Positions 1 to 4,802 of a DNA stretch of 12,084 nucleotides are shown in pieces (position 1 is the first letter of the stretch; each line of letters starts with the position of its first letter). The notes beneath the pieces were generated by a model. It did not search any database. It was not told where the DNA came from and worked only from the letters and a program-made list of their open reading frames with translations. A program made the position numbers and the translations under genes. This DNA comes from Candidatus Uhrbacteria bacterium (GTDB lineage: Bacteria; Patescibacteriota; Patescibacteriia; UBA9934; GWF2-40-263), in the NCBI GenBank assembly GCA_016205995.1, contig JACQSJ010000050.1, forward strand, positions 1-12,084, given 5' to 3'.

Positions 1-1466
1 CCTAACACATCACCAGGCTTGAGCAGGAACAAATCGGCAGGCGTTGTAATGATGCCATTTTCAAGCAGTGACGCAATCGTCTGTGGCCCAAGGCCGTCGA
101 TCTCAAACGCGCGCGCGGCATGCAGGATTGCCTCACGGTCTTGAACAAAGCACTTAGGGTTCGTGCAGTAAATCGCCACCTCGCCCGCTCGACGTTCCAC
201 CGTTGATCCGCATACAGGACAGGTCGTGGGCGGCTTGGTCTTGTGCGTCCCTGTTGGTCGAAGTTTGACGATGGTTTCTTTGATCTTCGGAATAATGTCG
301 CCGGCCTTGTAGAGAATCACTGTGTCTCCCTCACGCACATCGAGCCGCTCAATCTCGTCGATGTTGTGTAGGCTCGCGTGCTGTACCGTCGTGCCGCCGA
401 TCCAGGTCGGCTCAACAACCGCAACAGGTGTAAGGGCTCCCGTTCGTCCAACCGTCCACTGAATCTCTTTGACCTTCGTTGTTGCTTCTTCTGCCGGAAA
501 CTTCCACGCTACAAGCCCACGTGGTGTTTTGCCGACCACTCCAAGTTTCTCGAACAGTTGATTGTCGTTCACTCGCACGACCATTCCGTCGATCCAGTAT
601 CCCAGCTTCTCCCGCTTCTGTTGCAGCCATAGCCAATGGGACATGATTTTGTCGATCGACAAAAGTTCGTTACTTTCTGGTACAGGTCTGAATCCAAGTT
701 GCTCGAGGATTTTCCATTCTTCCACCATGGTCTTTTGTCCAAAATCTGCATCCAAATTCCAAGCAACGAACGCAAGCCCACGCGTGGCCGTGATCGAGGA
801 GGCAAGCTGACGCACAGAACCAGCCGCCGTGTTGCGAGGATTCGCAAACGTCGGCTTCCCTTCACGCTCTAGCTGCTTGTTCATCCTCTCAAATTGCTCT
901 ACAGGAAAATATACCTCCCCCCGCACCTCAACACGTTCCGGAACCCCCCTCCTTTTTAAGGAGGGGCTGGGGGTGGTTAGAGGCCGTAATTTCAGCGGCA
1001 CCGACTCAATCGTTTTCACGTTCTGCGTAACATCCTCGCCAACCTTGCCGTCCCCCCGCGTCGCAGCGGTCACGAGCACCCCATCCTTATACACCAAAGA
1101 CACCGCGAGCCCATCAAGTTTCGGCATACAGAATAAATCCACGACGCGCTTGCCACCGACCTTCTCAAGCCGATCCAACCACGCCTCAAACTCCTCCTTG
1201 GTGAACACATCCTCCATCGAAAGCATTGGACGCGCATGCACGACCTTCTCAAACTTCGGCAATGGCTTGCCTCCAACTCGTTGAGTCGGTGAGTCAGGGG
1301 TAATGAGGTCGGGGTATTCTTGCTCGAGTTTGTAAAGCTCATGCTTGAGGCTATCCAACGCCGCATCCGAAATCGTCGCCTTGTCTAAGACGTGATACCT
1401 GTATCGATGCTCCGCGATCACTTCCTTGAGTTTCTCGATTCGATGTTTGGCTTCATTCTTTGTCAT
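1..1466 (-). CDS. ligA: NAD-dependent DNA ligase LigA (3' end beyond the window)
   Basis: Seals nicks in duplex DNA using NAD+ in replication and repair. About 488 codons are visible and the frame runs off the left edge, so the end of the helix-hairpin-helix region and any BRCT domain are missing. Seen in order: an N-terminal Ia-like region (RYRYHVLDKATISD), the adenylation motif KLDG, ATRGDG, VEVRGEV, FANPRN..AAGS.RQL, IDGMVVRVN, WKFPAEEAT, an OB-fold (VGRTGALTPVA), and a zinc finger with cysteines in CPVCGS and YCTNPKC. Two near-invariant positions differ: the residue two before the KLDG lysine is Met (CMPKLDG) instead of Glu, and the motif IV lysine is Arg (DGMVVRVN). A palindromic repeat at 944-980 encodes an extra loop of about 9 residues. 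The ATG at 1466 overlaps the stop of the prepilin peptidase gene (ATGA), which fixes the start and suggests translational coupling. No Shine-Dalgarno sequence is visible. The family call is certain. Confidence 0.96.
   Translation of the reverse strand, partial: MTKNEAKHRIEKLKEVIAEHRYRYHVLDKATISDAALDSLKHELYKLEQEYPDLITPDSPTQRVGGKPLPKFEKVVHARPMLSMEDVFTKEEFEAWLDRLEKVGGKRVVDLFCMPKLDGLAVSLVYKDGVLVTAATRGDGKVGEDVTQNVKTIESVPLKLRPLTTPSPSLKRRGVPERVEVRGEVYFPVEQFERMNKQLEREGKPTFANPRNTAAGSVRQLASSITATRGLAFVAWNLDADFGQKTMVEEWKILEQLGFRPVPESNELLSIDKIMSHWLWLQQKREKLGYWIDGMVVRVNDNQLFEKLGVVGKTPRGLVAWKFPAEEATTKVKEIQWTVGRTGALTPVAVVEPTWIGGTTVQHASLHNIDEIERLDVREGDTVILYKAGDIIPKIKETIVKLRPTGTHKTKPPTTCPVCGSTVERRAGEVAIYCTNPKCFVQDREAILHAARAFEIDGLGPQTIASLLENGIITTPADLFLLKPGDVL
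944..980. repeat. Palindromic repeat A, copy 1, in frame inside ligA
   Basis: Stem CCCCTCCTT/AAGGAGGGG (946-954 and 958-966) with a TTT loop, followed by the G-rich tail CTGGGGGTGGTTAG. Read on the minus strand it encodes TTPSPSLKRRG between PLKL and VPERVEV. E. coli LigA (from memory) has only about five residues there, so the copy adds about nine. Three further copies lie at 4713-4747, 4767-4802 and 8228-8261. Confidence 0.85.
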
Positions 1467-2218
1467 AAAAACAATCCCAGATACCAATCAATCAAAGGCC
1501 GCCCGACAAACAACACAACCACCGTTCCCACCGCAAGGAAGCTTCCAAATGGGACCGCCGTCTTCCGGGTGGCTTTTCCGCTCGCCATCATCGCGAGTCC
1601 CACGACCGCTCCCAGGACGTAGGCGATGAACAACGCCACGAGCCCGTGCTGGAGCCCCAGCATGAATCCCATCAGCGCCCCCATGCGGATATCTCCGCCA
1701 CCAACCCATGTCCCCTTCGAGAGCGCGAACTGAATCCAGAAGAATCCTGAAAGCACGGCTCCGCCGGCAAGCACCGACCACGCCGGCATGACGCCTAGCC
1801 AGAGGTTGAGGATGATCGCGAAGATCATCGCAGGAATCGTGAACTGGTCGATGATAAGCATGTACCGAAGGTCGTAGACGAAGATGAGGACAAGGTAGGA
1901 GACGAAGACCCAATTGCGCAGGACAACTAACTCACCGCCTCCGAGCCGGTACGCAACGACAAATAAGACGGCCGTCGCGATCTCGACCGCCGGATACTGC
2001 CACGAGATCACGGACTTACAAGATCGACAGCGTCCTCGCAGCAGCAAATAGCTCACCACCGGAACCAAGTCGCCTACACCAATCAGGCCTTTGCACGCCC
2101 GACATCTCGACCGACCCCTCGCCACTGACCCGCCCTCGTTGGTACGAAAAATCACCACGTTCAAGAAGCTCCCGACGCACGCTCCCGCCACAAAAACCAA
2201 CAACGTACTCCAAACCAT
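1463..2218 (-). CDS. pilD: Type IV prepilin peptidase (A24 family, PilD/GspO-like)
   Basis: A 251-residue polytopic membrane aspartyl protease that removes the leader of type IV prepilins and usually N-methylates the new N-terminus. The N-terminal segment GACVGSFLNVVIFR is the start of the Cys-rich cytoplasmic domain, with two CxxC pairs (C39/C42 and C64/C67) flanking DLVPVVSYLLLRGRC, followed by SWQYPAVE. The catalytic aspartates expected for the family are D116 in VYDLRYMLIID and D176 in GGGDIRMG. The rest is hydrophobic membrane segments, and PFGSFLAVG near the C-terminus is also typical. Length is normal. The ATG at 2218 lies 8 nt after a TATAAT box, so the mRNA is probably leaderless. 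The substrate is presumably the prepilin just upstream (2273-2776), although a terminator separates the two. The last codons overlap the ligA start (ATGA), an unusual partnership that probably reflects genome compaction. Confidence 0.95.
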   Translation of the reverse strand: MVWSTLLVFVAGACVGSFLNVVIFRTNEGGSVARGRSRCRACKGLIGVGDLVPVVSYLLLRGRCRSCKSVISWQYPAVEIATAVLFVVAYRLGGGELVVLRNWVFVSYLVLIFVYDLRYMLIIDQFTIPAMIFAIILNLWLGVMPAWSVLAGGAVLSGFFWIQFALSKGTWVGGGDIRMGALMGFMLGLQHGLVALFIAYVLGAVVGLAMMASGKATRKTAVPFGSFLAVGTVVVLFVGRPLIDWYLGLFL

Positions 2219-2226
2219 ACCAATCG

Positions 2227-2235
2227 ATTATACCA
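2227..2235 (-). promoter_or_regulatory. Extended -10 promoter of pilD-ligA
   Basis: On the minus strand the sequence reads TGGTATAAT, a perfect -10 hexamer with the TGn extension. No convincing -35 is seen at the usual distance, which is compatible with an extended -10 promoter. Only 8 nt separate the hexamer from the pilD ATG (2218), so transcription should begin at or next to the start codon. The box directly abuts the T-tract of the upstream terminator. Confidence 0.7.
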
Positions 2236-2259
2236 AAAACGAGGCATTATTGCCTCGTT
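2235..2259 (-). terminator. Rho-independent terminator after the pilin gene
   Basis: On the minus strand a perfect 9-bp stem AACGAGGCA/TGCCTCGTT with loop ATAA runs into a TTTTT tract (plus-strand aaaaa at 2235-2239). It begins 13 nt beyond the pilin TAA stop and closes the pilM-receiver-pilin unit. Confidence 0.85.
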
Positions 2260-2272
2260 TCTCTGGGTTGAT

Positions 2273-2776
2273 TTACTCGGCGCACGTTCCAGCTTCCATC
2301 CCCTCTGGCGTTGCGCAGTTAACGCCCGCCTGCAACCCGACCGGCGCGAGCGCATTCTCCAGCTCAAAATGGATCACGTAAGACTCGCCGTCGTCCAGGA
2401 CCGTATAGCAAAAAGCCCGACGCGAGGGCTCGCCGCACGCCACCAGACCATCAAGGCCATCTTCATACGTGCCAGGAACCACACGCAGAAACACGGACTC
2501 CGCGGTCGAACAGTCCGCCGCAAACCCCTCGGAACCCAAACACGCGCTTTGCGCGACATCGCCTAACGGGAGGAAGTCGCCATCGGGATAGGTGTTGCGT
2601 TCGTTAAAGGAGTCCTCGAGCGCGGACTGGACGATTCGGACATTGGCCAGACGCGACGCATCGCGCTCTTTTGAACGGGCTGCGTTCACGGCCAGAGCTG
2701 CAAACACCACGACCAACGCAATGATCGCGATGACGACGAGAAGCTCGACGAGGGTAAATCCCTTTTGTGTTTTCAT
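2273..2776 (-). CDS. Type IV prepilin-like protein with six cysteines
   Basis: A 167-residue major or minor pilin/pseudopilin. It has a class III signal: short basic leader MKTQKG, predicted cleavage between G6 and F7, then FTLVELLVVIAIIALVVV with the conserved Glu at position 5 of the mature protein. The hydrophobic N-terminal helix continues into the charged stretch RSKERDASRLANVRIVQSALE typical of pseudopilins. The globular part contains C79, C89, C114, C123, C154 and C165, enough for three disulfides, which is many for so small a pilin head. The ATG overlaps the stop of the receiver gene (ATGA). It is the last gene before a terminator. The prepilin peptidase gene follows directly. Whether it is the main fibre subunit or a minor pilin cannot be decided here. 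Confidence 0.93.
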   Translation of the reverse strand: MKTQKGFTLVELLVVIAIIALVVVFAALAVNAARSKERDASRLANVRIVQSALEDSFNERNTYPDGDFLPLGDVAQSACLGSEGFAADCSTAESVFLRVVPGTYEDGLDGLVACGEPSRRAFCYTVLDDGESYVIHFELENALAPVGLQAGVNCATPEGMEAGTCAE

Positions 2777-3156
2777 AAAGATGTTTTCTCTGCTAAGAGA
2801 CGTTTTACTTTTTTGACGGCTTCAGATGGCGCAAAGTGGCTTTTCAAAAGATAGCTATCCGCTCCTGCCTCCTGCGTCGCGAGCATCGTTTTTCGGTCAC
2901 CGAGCTTGGCCAAGACGATCTGCAACGCCTTGGCTGTTTTAGGCTCTGCACGCACGCCTGTCAGGAACGCGAGTGCTTCCCCGTCATCATCCAAATCGAC
3001 TATCACCACATCTGGAGCACAACGTTTGAGACGCCTCTTTGCCGCCGTGACATCATTCTCCACCCATACCTTCCAGCCCGCGGACTCAAAACGGTTTGCG
3101 TAAATCCCGGCGTAATACGTATCTGGATCGATCATGAGTAACGACTTCTTCGCCAT
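2773..3156 (-). CDS. Stand-alone receiver (CheY-like) domain protein of the pilus operon
   Basis: 127 residues matching a single response-regulator receiver domain without an output domain. Seen: beta-1 LLMIDPD with the acidic pair, beta-3 DVVIVDLDDDG with the candidate phospho-acceptor Asp, beta-4 LQIVLAKLGD, and beta-5 ADSYLLKSHF with the conserved Lys. The Thr/Ser normally found at the end of beta-4 is Ala, so the phosphorylation switch may be altered or lost. It lies 1 nt after pilM, with a GGGAG Shine-Dalgarno-like sequence about 10 nt before the ATG, and overlaps the pilin start by ATGA. A role in controlling pilus assembly or motility is inferred from position only. No histidine kinase is present in the window. 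Confidence 0.85.
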   Translation of the reverse strand: MAKKSLLMIDPDTYYAGIYANRFESAGWKVWVENDVTAAKRRLKRCAPDVVIVDLDDDGEALAFLTGVRAEPKTAKALQIVLAKLGDRKTMLATQEAGADSYLLKSHFAPSEAVKKVKRLLAEKTSL

Positions 3157-3157
3157 A

Positions 3158-4273
3158 CTACTCTATCTCCCGCATCGCCAAACCAATGGCGACGCTCATA
3201 CGAGGACCGATCTCCTCCAAAACGCTCCCGAGATCCTGGGGATAGACGACACGCGCCCAGGGATCGCCACGATAGACGTTGAGGTTGAGCGTCCGTGCGA
3301 GATACTCGGGAAGATGCGGGAGGTGCGAGGACCCACCAGTCACGACAATCTTTTCCACCTTCTTGATGAGGGCAAGCTCCATGCTGGCGTAGAGTTGAAA
3401 CGCAAAACGGATTTCATTGAGAAGCGGGAGGGCCAGCACTTCAAGAACCTTCGGGAGTCCCGTATCACTCCCAGGAGCTGTAGGCGAGGCGGTTCCTAAA
3501 TCGCGCTTGATACGCTCAGCGTCTGATTCCCCAAGATTCATCTGAGACATGATCGCGCGCGTCACGGTGTCGCCGCCCAGTTGGATGGAACGCGACACAA
3601 ACGGAATTCCTTTTTCGACGATCATGAGCGTTGAGCGCTGGGAGCCGATGTCGATCACCATGATCGCACCCTTGTCCTTGCCGATGAGCGCGCGCACCAG
3701 CGCCAGCGACTCCGTGTCGATCGCCTGCAGGTTCAATTTCGCCGCTTTAAAAATCTCGATGTACTTCTGGATGAAGGTCTTGGCTGAACCGGTCACCATC
3801 GCACGAAATTGCTTTTGCTTTGGCTTTTCCGACTCCATCACCTTCTCCCCCTTTCCCCCCTTCTTTTCCCCCTTCCCTTCCTCATCCAAGTACGTCGTCT
3901 GAATGATCATCTCCGAAAGCGGAAGCGGTGCAAGCTTTGAGGCTTCGGCATCGACGGACGCTTGGCGCTGCCGCTGATCTTTCCCGTCTGGGAGCGCGAG
4001 GATGGCGGCAAACACGTGCGAGGTCGGGAGGGCGGCCATGGCCGAGGTTGACTTGGTTCCGGCTTCCTTGCACACGCGGGCAAGAAGCTCTCCGGTCTTC
4101 TTGGGTTGATCGAAGAGTGACTCTCCAGCTTCCTCCGCAGGGATCTCCGCGTAGCCGTACGTCATGAGCACGGGTCTGCCTTTCTTCGCTTCTAACTCAT
4201 CCACCTTAATACTGCTAGCGCCGATATCGACCCCCAAAAAACTTTTTGGCTGCTTCTTTCCGAACAAACCCAT
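3158..4273 (-). CDS. pilM: PilM-like type IV pilus assembly ATPase (actin-like fold)
   Basis: A cytoplasmic actin-like protein of the PilM family, which normally binds the N-terminus of PilN and links the pilus motor to the inner-membrane alignment complex. Of its 371 residues, the N-terminus SFLGVDIGASSIKV is the phosphate-1 loop, GAIMVIDIGSQRSTLMIV (about 202-219) the phosphate-2 region, and IVVTGGSSHLPHLPEYL the adenosine region. A Lys/Glu/Gly-rich linker at about 131-156 is encoded by a G-run tract. The frame has an earlier ATG at 4282, but a TGGTATACT box (4293-4285) would start transcription after it, so the ATG at 4273 (MGLFGKK) is preferred and typical of PilM. The usual pilN and pilO genes do not follow; a receiver and a pilin do. 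Confidence 0.93.
   Translation of the reverse strand: MGLFGKKQPKSFLGVDIGASSIKVDELEAKKGRPVLMTYGYAEIPAEEAGESLFDQPKKTGELLARVCKEAGTKSTSAMAALPTSHVFAAILALPDGKDQRQRQASVDAEASKLAPLPLSEMIIQTTYLDEEGKGEKKGGKGEKVMESEKPKQKQFRAMVTGSAKTFIQKYIEIFKAAKLNLQAIDTESLALVRALIGKDKGAIMVIDIGSQRSTLMIVEKGIPFVSRSIQLGGDTVTRAIMSQMNLGESDAERIKRDLGTASPTAPGSDTGLPKVLEVLALPLLNEIRFAFQLYASMELALIKKVEKIVVTGGSSHLPHLPEYLARTLNLNVYRGDPWARVVYPQDLGSVLEEIGPRMSVAIGLAMREIE
3847..3877 (-). other. Predicted G-quadruplex motif inside pilM
   Basis: On the coding (minus) strand four G-runs of 3, 5, 6 and 5 bases are separated by loops of 2, 7 and 3 nt (plus-strand C-runs 3847-3851, 3855-3860, 3868-3872, 3875-3877). This meets the common G3+N1-7 rule. 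It encodes the repetitive linker EEGKGEKKGGKGEK. Confidence 0.6.
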
Positions 4274-4284
4274 AGAATACATCT

Positions 4285-4293
4285 AGTATACCA
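4285..4293 (-). promoter_or_regulatory. Extended -10 promoter of pilM operon
   Basis: Minus-strand TGGTATACT, a TGn-extended -10 (TATACT), lies just past the rnhA stop. The pilM ATG at 4273 is 11 nt downstream, leaving a leader of only a few nucleotides. There is no clear -35; the upstream DNA is rnhA coding sequence. Confidence 0.65.
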
Positions 4294-4296
4294 CAG

Positions 4297-4701
4297 TCAG
4301 CATCCTTGCTGATCGAGACATTTGTTCACGAGTGCGTCTGCCTCTTTGTTCTTCTCCCGACGCACGTGCGTGAAGGTCACGCGATCAAACTTGTGTAACA
4401 AATTTTTGACCTCGAGGAATCGCTTGGCGATGTCTGGGTCCTTTACCCGATACTCTCCCTTAAGCTGCTTAGCGGCAAGCTCGGAATCCATATACAAGGA
4501 CACGACCGTCGCGCCCATCTTGGCCGCACGCTCAAGCCCGATGATGATCGCCGTGTACTCCGCCTGGTTGTTCGTGGTCTTGCCGAGGTACTTAGAAACT
4601 TCCGCGAGCCGTTTCCCGTCGGGCGACGTAATGACCGCCCCACTGGCCGCTGGCCCCGGATTCCCTCGTGAACCACCGTCTGTATAAATGTGTACGTGCA
4701 T
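4297..4701 (-). CDS. rnhA: RNase H-like ribonuclease (RNase HI family)
   Basis: A 134-residue RNase H fold protein, expected to cut the RNA strand of RNA:DNA hybrids. The four acidic catalytic positions are visible: D8 in IYTDGGSRGNPG, E48 in TNNQAEY, D72 in LYMDSELA and D122 in NKEADALVN. The length and the compact GGSRGNPGPAASG start match the short RNase HI-like family found in many bacteria and archaea, which lacks the basic handle region of E. coli RnhA. The ATG at 4701 is chosen because the fold begins immediately (MHVHIYTDGG); an ATG at 4706 is in another frame. Eleven nt upstream is a strong palindromic hairpin (4713-4733) whose G-rich arm is the only Shine-Dalgarno-like sequence. The gene stands between recJ and pilM on the same strand, and its last codons carry the region upstream of the pilM promoter. 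Confidence 0.9.
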   Translation of the reverse strand: MHVHIYTDGGSRGNPGPAASGAVITSPDGKRLAEVSKYLGKTTNNQAEYTAIIIGLERAAKMGATVVSLYMDSELAAKQLKGEYRVKDPDIAKRFLEVKNLLHKFDRVTFTHVRREKNKEADALVNKCLDQQGC

Positions 4702-4712
4702 ATCATTTGAAC

Positions 4713-4747
4713 GTCCCCCTTTTCAAGGGGGACTGCAGGGGGTTACG
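4713..4747. repeat. Palindromic repeat A, copy 2, between recJ and rnhA
   Basis: Stem GTCCCCCTT/AAGGGGGAC (4713-4721 and 4725-4733), loop TTC, tail TGCAGGGGGTTACG. It has the same architecture as the other copies with different but still complementary stem bases. It faces copy 3: GGGGGTTACG here pairs in inverse with CGTAACCACCCCC at 4767-4779. In rnhA mRNA the hairpin ends 11 nt before the start codon. Confidence 0.85.
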
Positions 4748-4766
4748 AATCTTTCGACGATGGCTG

Positions 4767-4802
4767 CGTAACCACCCCCAACCCCTCCTTAAAAAGGAGG
4801 GG
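4767..4802. repeat. Palindromic repeat A, copy 3, supplying the recJ stop codon
   Basis: Stem CCCCTCCTT/AAGGAGGGG (4782-4790 and 4794-4802), loop AAA, preceded by CGTAACCACCCCCAA. It is in inverse orientation to copy 2, about 20 bp away, so the pair could form one larger cruciform. The recJ stop codon (4791-4789) lies in the stem and loop, and the last residues SPPF of RecJ are repeat-encoded. Confidence 0.85.

Noticed and set aside
944..980. Repeat A copies as intrinsic terminators
   Set aside because: No U-tract follows the stems, and two copies lie in the middle of intact genes.
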